Shown here: piece by piece, positions 23,405 to 30,395 of the stretch
Layout: every line of letters begins with the position of its first letter
How positions within the stretch are numbered: the first letter of the stretch is position 1
NCBI GenBank assembly: GCA_036266995.1
Contig: DATAWX010000016.1
Span: 1 to 43,903 of the forward strand
DNA length: 43,903 nt
Direction: 5' to 3'
Source of the DNA: GCA-003244245 sp036266995
GTDB taxonomy: Bacteria; Actinomycetota; Actinomycetes; Mycobacteriales; Pseudonocardiaceae
The notes under the pieces: generated by a model
What the model was told of the DNA's origin: nothing
Database searches by the model: none
Seen by the model: only the letters and a program-made list of their open reading frames with translations
Position numbers and translations under genes: made by a program

Positions 23405-24259
23405 TCAACACAATGCGGGATTCATCAGAGGTGGGTCACCGAGGACGTGGACTCGCCGCAGGTGGCGTCCACACTTGGTGGCGTAGGGCTCCCGGCCGTG
23501 TAGCAGCGTGTAGTTGTCCGCAACGGCAAGATCCCCGGCCTGCCACGAGTGGACGTAGCAGTGGCGAGGGTCGTACAGCGCATCTCGCAGCGTCTGTTCG
23601 ATCCCGGCGACGCACTCAGCCGGCACGTCGTGGAACTGCACCCTTGGCCGGTTGAGGTAGTCGATGTTGTCCGGAGCAGGTTCCAAATACCGCAGAGTAG
23701 GAAACCCGCAGTGTGGGTGTGCGACAACGAGCGGTGACGTAGCCGCGCCACCGTAGTGTGATTCCGTGGCGACTCGGTAAGTCAGGATCAGCCCCTCCCA
23801 CAACGTCCGGGTTGCTGGGGAGGCGCTGGCGAGTACCCGGGTCGTGTCGCAGAAGATGGTACGTCCACCCTGCTCATCGTCGAGCGCGCTGACGCAGTGA
23901 AAGATCTGGAACTCCGGTACCCGTTCTACGAACATGCCGTCCCAGTGGAACGTCACCGCGGTGTTATCGAAAATGTGATCGACGGGGTTCTCGTGCTCAA
24001 CGAGATCGAGCACGGCTCCGAAGGACCAACTAAGCACTTGTCCCCACGATGCAGCATAGGAGGTTAGTTCTGGTGGTCCTGGGAACGGATCGAAGCCACG
24101 CAGGACGAGCAGGTGATGTTCACGTGCCAGCTCGCGTGCTACCGGAACGGGGACCTCGGTCGCGTCTGCACTCGCCCTTCGGGGGCGGATCATTACACCA
24201 TAAGGTGACATGGCCTCCGCGTCGAACCGGCTGGGCAGGAGCGGATGCAATGGGTTCAC
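23405..24259 (-). CDS. isnB: PvcB/IsnB-like Fe(II)/2-oxoglutarate oxygenase (TauD family)
   Basis: PvcB/IsnB enzymes act on amino-acid isonitriles, usually forming a vinyl isonitrile by oxidative decarboxylation. The 284-residue protein starts at GTG 24259, inside a GTGA overlap with isnA, with AGGAG upstream. Iron ligands are visible: His105 and Asp107 in TFHWDGMF, and His254 in YTLLHGREPYA. The 2-oxoglutarate-binding Arg is likely Arg268 in GRHLRRVHV. Length and motifs fit PvcB rather than taurine dioxygenase. Pairing with an isonitrile synthase is the strongest evidence of role. Which of the known PvcB outcomes it gives (desaturation, decarboxylation, oxygenation) cannot be told. Confidence 0.87.
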   Translation of the reverse strand: MNPLHPLLPSRFDAEAMSPYGVMIRPRRASADATEVPVPVARELAREHHLLVLRGFDPFPGPPELTSYAASWGQVLSWSFGAVLDLVEHENPVDHIFDNTAVTFHWDGMFVERVPEFQIFHCVSALDDEQGGRTIFCDTTRVLASASPATRTLWEGLILTYRVATESHYGGAATSPLVVAHPHCGFPTLRYLEPAPDNIDYLNRPRVQFHDVPAECVAGIEQTLRDALYDPRHCYVHSWQAGDLAVADNYTLLHGREPYATKCGRHLRRVHVLGDPPLMNPALC

Positions 24260-25341
24260 GGTCCTTCTCCTGATCTCGTCAAAGCTCGTAGATTTCTGGA
24301 AAGCAAGGAGGCTTGACGAGTCCGTCGAACCAAACACGTGTTCGAGCGCTGGACCATATAGTGCGACGGTCGGCCGCCGATGTAAACAATCTCCGCGCCC
24401 ATGGCTTCTGCTTGGTATCGTTTCATGAGCACGAACTTGCCACCGACATCGACGGCGGTGCCGTGCCAAGGGGTCAGCCAGTTGTTCCGGCTCTCAACAA
24501 GTTCTATGCCGAGCTTGGCAGAGCCGCATGACTGGGGGTGAATCGACAGTCGCACGGCATCCGGGAACCGCTCTGCGACCAGATTCCCCCATGCCTTGCT
24601 TCGCTGGATCACGCCATAGGCACGCTCGCGACATTCTCGCTGAAGCGCAGCACGACTGCCTTGGTAATCTGGGGTATCGGCGTCCTCTAGCAGGAATCTC
24701 GTGATCCCCCGGTATAGCTTCAGCTGTTCACCCCCAGCGCGAACTTGCTTTTTCAGCATCTCTAAATCTTCGCCGTAACGTCCGACCAGCACCCTGCGCA
24801 TTGTCGTGTGCGTGCACCCTGTGTACTCGTCATCAAGATTGAACAGGTCGAGCGCGTCCGGTCCGGTCTCATCAATCATGGTCCCCAGTTCAGCTTGGTA
24901 GCGTGTGACGTTGGAGTCGCTGATATGGACGAGGTCGCTGAACACTCGACCGTCGGAGCAGATGATGATTCTAGCGCCGGGATGGTAGATCCGCCGAATT
25001 CTGTCGACTACGCCACAAAGAAACTCGAGCGAGAGCCGTTCTGCCATGTCCGGAGTAGGACCGAGTACTTTGGCGGTATTGGGGGACTTGGCAGGGAATG
25101 CGGGAAGTACGAAGTCAATCGGGATGCCTCGGGCGACGAGCCGCGTGACGTGCCCCCGGTGGACCTCCATACAGCTGTCGCAGGGGCTGCGGACACAGGC
25201 TGTGTCCGCAGCCAGTCGCTGGTGTTCCATGACGACCCTCAGTATTTTTGAGGCCATGTCACGATCGTGACGAGTCGGCAAGACAGCGCCAGGAGCGGCA
25301 GCCGCTGCTAATGTGCTCGGTTCGACGGTACCTACAAACAT
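24256..25341 (-). CDS. isnA: Isonitrile (isocyanide) synthase, DIT1/PvcA family
   Basis: The 361-residue protein matches the DIT1_PvcA family, which turns the amine of Tyr or Trp into an isonitrile with carbon from ribulose-5-phosphate. Diagnostic stretches are CDSCMEVH (54-61), DFVLPAFPAKSPNTAKVLGP (76-95), IICSDGRVFSDL (127-138), and RLSIHPQSCGSAKLGIEL with TPWHG (264-293). The ATG at 25341 has a strong AGGAGGTGG site. The frame extends upstream but overlaps the SnoaL gene, so that start is refused. Hand-counted lines give about 56% G+C, below the 70% or more of flanking housekeeping genes, which suggests acquisition by transfer. A 13-bp perfect hairpin lies in codons 43-53. The substrate amino acid is not known. 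Confidence 0.92.
   Translation of the reverse strand: MFVGTVEPSTLAAAAAPGAVLPTRHDRDMASKILRVVMEHQRLAADTACVRSPCDSCMEVHRGHVTRLVARGIPIDFVLPAFPAKSPNTAKVLGPTPDMAERLSLEFLCGVVDRIRRIYHPGARIIICSDGRVFSDLVHISDSNVTRYQAELGTMIDETGPDALDLFNLDDEYTGCTHTTMRRVLVGRYGEDLEMLKKQVRAGGEQLKLYRGITRFLLEDADTPDYQGSRAALQRECRERAYGVIQRSKAWGNLVAERFPDAVRLSIHPQSCGSAKLGIELVESRNNWLTPWHGTAVDVGGKFVLMKRYQAEAMGAEIVYIGGRPSHYMVQRSNTCLVRRTRQASLLSRNLRALTRSGEGP
25185..25213 (-). promoter_or_regulatory. 13-bp perfect hairpin inside isnA coding sequence
   Basis: Arms GGCTGCGGACACA (25185-25197) and TGTGTCCGCAGCC (25201-25213) flank a 3-base loop. It lies in codons 43-53 of isnA, about 130 bases after the start. Perfect stems this long are unlikely by chance in coding DNA, but the local amino-acid sequence (DTACVRSPC) is plausible for the family. 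It could slow ribosomes, stabilise mRNA or act in attenuation. The structure is direct; the role is speculation. Confidence 0.5.
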
Positions 25342-25373
25342 GGTGGCAAACCACCTCCTCGTGTCACGGTTCG

Positions 25374-25802
25374 CTATGCGCGTGCCGGAGCAGGCGCCAC
25401 ACCCAGCTGTTCGAGGAGCCCCAACCGATCGAAGACAAGTCGCGCTGAGGCGATCACATTTCCGCCGACCTCGATGTACTCTGAGTACGGCAGGTTCACG
25501 CATTTGCCGGTGGGCGGGATGTCTCCGCCTGGAGTGTGGAACGTCCCGTGATGCGTTCCTTCGGCTCTGCCCTGCATAACGACGATCGCGCCGTCTTGGG
25601 CAACGCGGGTGGCGGTCAGCTTAATGTCGGGAAATTCCTTCCAAAGCGCAGAGTTGAACGCAGCCACCTGATCGGGCCCCCGAAGCAGGGCGCCTGGAAT
25701 CGCCCACTCGATATCCGGACCCATCAATTCCTGGAACTCTTTTCCGTCCTGAGCGTTGAACGCTGCGATCTTCCTGTGCATCGCATCCGCTGCCTGTCCC
25801 AT
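25374..25802 (-). CDS. SnoaL-fold (ester-cyclase-like) protein
   Basis: A 142-residue protein of the SnoaL/NTF2-like fold. It reads ADAMHRKIAAFNAQDGKEFQ, then PDIEWAIPGALLRGPDQVAA, WKEFPDIKL and GTHHGTFHTPGGDIPPTGKC. The GTHxG and PPTGK regions are typical of the SnoaL polyketide-cyclase-like/ester cyclase subgroup. The start ATG 25802 has AAAGGAGT at good distance. It is 32 bases upstream of isnA, so probably first gene of that transcript. It could catalyse a cyclisation, aldol or hydrolytic step or just bind an intermediate. The family alone does not decide. Confidence 0.82.
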   Translation of the reverse strand: MGQAADAMHRKIAAFNAQDGKEFQELMGPDIEWAIPGALLRGPDQVAAFNSALWKEFPDIKLTATRVAQDGAIVVMQGRAEGTHHGTFHTPGGDIPPTGKCVNLPYSEYIEVGGNVIASARLVFDRLGLLEQLGVAPAPARA

Positions 25803-25823
25803 CTGTGACTCCTTTCGAGTGCT

Positions 25824-25838
25824 GACAACCGGATTGTC
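25824..25838. promoter_or_regulatory. Palindrome in front of the isonitrile operon
   Basis: GACAA-CCGGA-TTGTC is a perfect 5-5-5 palindrome lying 22-36 bases upstream of the SnoaL gene start. It overlaps the place expected for the promoter or ribosome-binding leader of the isn genes. A TTGACG hexamer (minus strand, 25888-25883) lies further upstream and could be a -35 element. I cannot assign the palindrome to a given regulator. Confidence 0.3.
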
Positions 25839-25939
25839 GGCGCCGTCAGGACGATCGGCTGTCAGCTACTCGACATAGGCAGCGTCAACTCCACGACACC
25901 TTGCGGGCTCTCAGCAGGCGCCAGGCCAGGCAAGTCGCG

Positions 25940-28900
25940 TCAGGTCCGCCACTCGACCGGGACGCGCAGATCGAGCTGGTATGAGCAGAAGTAGCCCGTC
26001 TTGACCGTCGTCGCCAGGTGTTCCCCCAGCGCTGGATGCGCCTGCTCGATCCGCCGCAAGCAGGAACGCAGCGACTTGCCGACGTTCGCGCGCGCTCGCT
26101 CGGGCGGCGCGTTGGTTCCTGCCGCGAGGTCGAGAACGTGAAATTGTTGGCCGGGGGCGGCCAGCAACGTCCGCAGGTATTGCAGGCCCTTCGTGTCCCG
26201 CAGGCGAATGACGACCCCCTCGAAGCCAATAGTCCAGTACTCCCCCTCACACCGGAAAACAGCCGCGGACGGGTCGCCGGCAAATGGGTCGAGCTGCGCC
26301 TGCGGCCATACCGGGTCCGGGGTAAGACCGGCCCGGGCCGCGATGACCTCGTCGTAGAGCTGGTTCATCCCGAGATCCTGGGCCGTCTGCAGGGCATCGG
26401 CGAGCAGTTGCCTCGCTCGACGACGGTCCAGGGTGGCACCCCGGCGGGCGAGCATGGCACCGTAGGCGCCCTGGGTCAGGGCGCGGAAGGGCCGCGCGCC
26501 GGTCCGCTCGGTGGACTCGAGGGCCACCTCGAAGTGGCGGGAGGCGGCGTCGAAGCGGGCGAGGGAGGCGGCGAGCACGCCAAGGTAGTACGCCAGAGGT
26601 CCTCCTGCGGCAACGGCGTCTCGCCCGGCCAAGGCCCAGCGGTCTTCGTATGGGCGAAGCAGGTCGTAGATGACCGCCCCCTCCTGGGTGGCTCCCGCGT
26701 GGGCAGCCAGCAATGTGATGCAGCAGCCGGTCATGGACAGCCAGAATGGGGGCGGGATCCGGTCTCGGGCTCGCCAGATCAACGGGAAGGCTTCGGTGAT
26801 CCCAGTCCGGTCTCCGGCGAGGCAGACAAAGCCCAGCTTCACCAGCCTGGCGAGTTCGGGTGGATGTTCGCGTCCCGCGGGCTCGAAGTAGGCGGCGGTT
26901 TCCTCGGGACGTCCCTGCAAGGCCCGCAAGAACGACATCTGAACGTGGTGGGAGGTTCGCACGTTCACATCCCCGACCTGGTCCCCGATCGCCAGCGAGC
27001 GCTGCGCGAGGGCCTCGGCGTCAGCGAACTCACCGCGCCACATCGCCTGCGTCGCGCGGAACATGACCGAGTGCGCGATGAACTGCGGGTACCCGACACG
27101 CCGGGCCAGCGCTTCATGAGCTTCGAGCTCACGATCGGCTCCCGCCATGTCGCCGATCTCGAACAGATCTGACAGTTGCCAGACGTGTCCGGTGATCTCC
27201 AGCGCGAAGTCGCCGGCTTGTTGCGCGAGGTCGATGATCTCAGCCGAAAGGGCTACCCGTTCCTCGACGTTGTCCGGACCCCACACCGCCAGGTGACGGG
27301 CGTGCAGGGCGTAGGCGAGGGTTGGACCGTCCGGCAGGCGGCGGGCTAACTCCACCGACGCCCGGCTCAACGAGTCTCTGCGGGCCAACGAGTCGAACGG
27401 CGACAGGTACAGGGCGGTGGCCAGCCGAGCCAGCACGCGGACCCTGAGCACTGTCTCCTGCTCACCAAGCGCGGCCAGGGCCTCATCGAGAACCTCGACT
27501 TTGACCGGGTCGAAGGACCAGGCCTCCATGTATGCGCCGCCGTACCCGACCTCGCCCACCCGCAGCGCTGCCTCGGCCAGCCGATGCGGATCCTTGAACT
27601 GCCGAGCGAGGAAGGTCGCGGACTGAAACGTCGCGCTCGCCTCGGAGACGTGCCCTGCCCACCACTGGGCGTCACCCAGGGCCAGAAGCAAGTCGAAACG
27701 CTTCCCCGCGGCGGCTGGGTCGATCTCCGCCGCCCGTTCCAGAGCCGCCCGCAGGTTTGGCAGCTCGGTGGCCAAGCGCTGCAGGACAGGGTCGTCTCGC
27801 CCGGCACGCAGTACGACAGGTTCGGCGCGCTCGGCCAGCCCGACGTAGTACGCGAGGTGGCGCTCGGCCACCCCGTGGAGTTCATCAGGGTCGGACAGCC
27901 GCGCGGTGGCATACTGGCGGACGGTCTCCAGCAGCCCGTACCGCACCTCGACGTCGTGTTCTGCGGTGGTGACCAGGGACTGGTCAACCAGGCCGGTCAA
28001 CAGGTCCAGCACGGCATGGTGGTCGATGCCCTCGCTGCCACACACCTGCTCAGCGGCGTCCAGCGTCCACCCGCCAGTGAATGCGGACAGCCGCCGCAGC
28101 AGCGTTCGCTCGCCCTCGCTGAGCAGCTCATAGCTCCAGTCGATCGAGGCTTGCAGGGTCTGCTGACGCGGCACCGCGGTGCGGGTGCCGTCGGTGAGCA
28201 GGTGGAACCGGTCGCCCAGGCGGTCAGCGATCTGCGCAGGCGCCAGCATCCGGACCCGCGCGGCGGCCAGCTCGATCGCGAGCGGGATACCGTCGAGCTC
28301 CTTACAGATCTGCGCGATGGCGGGCGCATTGGCCTCGGTGATCCCGAAATCGGGACGCACCTGCGTGGCGCGGTCGATGAAAAGGCGCACCGCGTCGGAG
28401 TTTCGCAGCACCTCGACTGGATCGCGGTAGGCATCGGCGGGCAGCGACATCGACGGCACCCGCCACGCCGTTTCCCCTGGCAGCCCGAACGGCGCCCTGC
28501 TGGTGGACAGTACAGTGAGCGACGGGCACGCGCGCAGCAGCGCGTCGGCAAGCTCCGCGCAGGCGGCCAGGACATGCTCGCAATTGTCGAGCACGAGCAG
28601 CGCGCGGCGGGCGCGCAGGTAGGCGACGAGAGTGCCCAGCGGCCCCTTTCCAGGCAACTCACGCACCCCGATGGCGCCGATCACCGCGGCTGGTACGAGT
28701 GCGGTGTCTTCCAGCCCGGTGAACTCGACCCACCACACGCCGTCGAGATGGCCCTCCATCGCGCCGGTCGCCGCCTGCATCGCCAGGCGGGTCTTGCCAC
28801 AGCCACCGGCGCCGGTGAGCGTCAGCAGCCGCACCTGCCCGAGCAGCTCGCCGACCTCCACCAGTTCCGTGGACCGGCCGACGAAGCTGGTCAGCTCCGC

Positions 28901-29515
28901 GGGCAGATTGTTCAACAGCGTGCCCAGCGAGCGCAGCGGCGGGAACTCGAGGGGCAGATCGGGATGCGCCAGCCCGAACACGTGCTCCGGCCGGTCAAGA
29001 TCGCGAAGCCGGTGCACACCCAGGTCGGTCAGCTCGGCGCCGTCCGGGAGCAGGTCCACCACGAGATCCCGCGTCGTTGTGGACAACACGACCTGGCCGC
29101 CGTGGGCAGCGGCGCGCAACCGGGCACAGCGGTTGACCGCGGGGCCGAAGTAGTTGTCCTCATCGCGCAGTTGCGCCTCCGCAGTGTGCAGGGCAAGGCG
29201 CAACGTCAGCGCGGCGAACTCCGGCCAGCGCTCACGGCAAAAGGCACGCTGGATATCCAGCGCGGCGGCCAGCGCGTCCGAGGCACGCGCAAAGACCGCA
29301 ACCACGCTGTCGCCCTCGCCCTGCTCCTGCGGCCGCACCCCGCCACGCAGCGCGATCGCCGTATCCAGCAGCTGGTAGTGCCGGCGGATCGCGGCACCCA
29401 TTGCCTTCGGCGCGGACTCCCAGAGAAATGTCGAGCCCTCGACGTCAGTCAGCATGAATGTCACTGTGCCGACCGGAAGGTGAGCGGTCGCCTGCTCGAT
29501 GTTGCTCTTGTCCAC
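25940..29515 (-). CDS. Large regulator: cyclase-homology domain + NB-ARC ATPase + TPR-like repeats
   Basis: A 1191-residue protein from GTG 29515 (VDKSNIEQATAHLPVGTVTF). Residues about 16-180 form a class III nucleotidyl-cyclase homology domain (FMLTDVEGSTFLWE; FGPAVNRCARLRAAAHGG). Both metal-binding Asp positions and the Asn/Arg pair remain. The position expected for the purine-specifying Lys reads EQGEGDS, so catalysis is doubtful. Residues about 205-480 are an NB-ARC/STAND ATPase (GAGGCGKT at 235-242; LLVLDNCEHVL). Helical TPR-like repeats follow to about 1080. The last 100 residues (EYWTIGFEGVVIRLRDTKGL) form a winged-helix-like end; no LuxR helix-turn-helix is seen. It ends 137 bases before the SnoaL gene and is a candidate cluster regulator. 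Confidence 0.85.
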   Translation of the reverse strand: MDKSNIEQATAHLPVGTVTFMLTDVEGSTFLWESAPKAMGAAIRRHYQLLDTAIALRGGVRPQEQGEGDSVVAVFARASDALAAALDIQRAFCRERWPEFAALTLRLALHTAEAQLRDEDNYFGPAVNRCARLRAAAHGGQVVLSTTTRDLVVDLLPDGAELTDLGVHRLRDLDRPEHVFGLAHPDLPLEFPPLRSLGTLLNNLPAELTSFVGRSTELVEVGELLGQVRLLTLTGAGGCGKTRLAMQAATGAMEGHLDGVWWVEFTGLEDTALVPAAVIGAIGVRELPGKGPLGTLVAYLRARRALLVLDNCEHVLAACAELADALLRACPSLTVLSTSRAPFGLPGETAWRVPSMSLPADAYRDPVEVLRNSDAVRLFIDRATQVRPDFGITEANAPAIAQICKELDGIPLAIELAAARVRMLAPAQIADRLGDRFHLLTDGTRTAVPRQQTLQASIDWSYELLSEGERTLLRRLSAFTGGWTLDAAEQVCGSEGIDHHAVLDLLTGLVDQSLVTTAEHDVEVRYGLLETVRQYATARLSDPDELHGVAERHLAYYVGLAERAEPVVLRAGRDDPVLQRLATELPNLRAALERAAEIDPAAAGKRFDLLLALGDAQWWAGHVSEASATFQSATFLARQFKDPHRLAEAALRVGEVGYGGAYMEAWSFDPVKVEVLDEALAALGEQETVLRVRVLARLATALYLSPFDSLARRDSLSRASVELARRLPDGPTLAYALHARHLAVWGPDNVEERVALSAEIIDLAQQAGDFALEITGHVWQLSDLFEIGDMAGADRELEAHEALARRVGYPQFIAHSVMFRATQAMWRGEFADAEALAQRSLAIGDQVGDVNVRTSHHVQMSFLRALQGRPEETAAYFEPAGREHPPELARLVKLGFVCLAGDRTGITEAFPLIWRARDRIPPPFWLSMTGCCITLLAAHAGATQEGAVIYDLLRPYEDRWALAGRDAVAAGGPLAYYLGVLAASLARFDAASRHFEVALESTERTGARPFRALTQGAYGAMLARRGATLDRRRARQLLADALQTAQDLGMNQLYDEVIAARAGLTPDPVWPQAQLDPFAGDPSAAVFRCEGEYWTIGFEGVVIRLRDTKGLQYLRTLLAAPGQQFHVLDLAAGTNAPPERARANVGKSLRSCLRRIEQAHPALGEHLATTVKTGYFCSYQLDLRVPVEWRT

Positions 29516-29693
29516 TGGAGATTCTCTCCACCGCGACGAGCCAACCCCGTCCAGCCCGGGCGCTCGCGCCAGTGTCTCACCGCCACGCCCAGGATGCATG
29601 CGATTTTGGAGGGTATCGTCGCACCCCAGCGGCACGGGGGCACTCGGACGCTTAGGCTCACCCGCAGGCTGGTTGCGAAAGCTGGGGTTCTCG
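29516..29693. promoter_or_regulatory. Divergent intergenic region between the NB-ARC regulator and crp-like gene
   Basis: These 178 bases separate the starts of two oppositely directed regulators and must contain both promoters. The sequence is very G+C-rich. I find no convincing -10/-35 pair and no clear TGTGA/TCACA Crp palindrome. The large regulator's start has GGAGA about 11 bases upstream; the crp-like start has only TGGGG. Confidence 0.4.
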
Positions 29694-30395
29694 ATGAAGG
29701 CGGAGCAAGCGGCATCCCTGCTGGGAAGAACCCCGCTGTGCGCAGGCCTCGACGAAGCCGAACTTATGAGACTGGGCGCGTGCGCGACTCGACGTATCTA
29801 CCGTAAGGGCCAGTACATATTCCACCAGGGCGACACCGGAGATGCGGTGTTCGTGCTGACGGAGGGAAGCGTCAAGGTCATCTTCGGTTCTGCGGACGGG
29901 GACGAGATGATCCTTGCCACGCTGCGGCCACCTGACATTTTCGGGGAACTCGCTCTCATCGACGGTGGACCTCGTTCGGCGTCGATCCAGACCCTCGAGC
30001 CCACGGCTGTGCTCACGCTGACCCGAGCGACCCTGTTGGACCTGATGTCGAGGCAACCTGGGGTTACCGATGTGGTCCTGCGATCCCTTGGCACGCTGGT
30101 GCGCCACATGATCGCCCAAGCCGCGGACCTCGTGTTCATGGACCTGCACGGCAGAGTCGCCAAGCTACTACTTCGCATGATCGAGGACTTATCCGATGCC
30201 CCGGGCCAACTTGTGTCGTTGGACCTCAAGATGACCCAGTCGGACCTCGCCGCCATGGTCGGGGGAACCCGCCAGAGCGTAAATCAGATCCTGCACCAAT
30301 TCGAGCGCAGAGGCTATCTGAGCATCGAGGGTCAACGGCTGGTCGTAAAAGACCTGGACGCCATACGCCGACGTGCCGGGTCTCCTGCTTCCTAG
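29694..30395 (+). CDS. Crp/Fnr-family transcription regulator
   Basis: A 233-residue Crp/Fnr protein and the only plus-strand gene of the island. The N-terminal cyclic-nucleotide-binding fold contains YRKGQYIFHQGDTGDAVFVL, GSVKVIF and the phosphate-cassette-like IFGELALIDGGPRSASIQTL, where the Arg and Ser keep the cAMP-type pattern. The C-terminal winged helix has LKMTQSDLAAMVGGTRQSVN as recognition region. No Fnr-type cysteines are at the N-terminus. The start ATG 29694 is chosen from homology. It overlaps the end of the acyltransferase gene convergently by 4 bases. The neighbouring cyclase-like protein makes a cyclic-nucleotide link attractive, but that is inference. Confidence 0.9.
   Translation: MKAEQAASLLGRTPLCAGLDEAELMRLGACATRRIYRKGQYIFHQGDTGDAVFVLTEGSVKVIFGSADGDEMILATLRPPDIFGELALIDGGPRSASIQTLEPTAVLTLTRATLLDLMSRQPGVTDVVLRSLGTLVRHMIAQAADLVFMDLHGRVAKLLLRMIEDLSDAPGQLVSLDLKMTQSDLAAMVGGTRQSVNQILHQFERRGYLSIEGQRLVVKDLDAIRRRAGSPAS

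Noticed and set aside
25342..25503. N-terminal extension of isnA by 54 codons
   Set aside because: It overlaps the SnoaL gene, lacks homology, and the ATG at 25341 has an excellent ribosome-binding site.
27584..29806. Plus-strand frame of 740 codons
   Set aside because: It is antisense to the NB-ARC regulator, whose Walker motifs and cyclase-like domain are unmistakable. The Arg/Gln-rich product has no domains.
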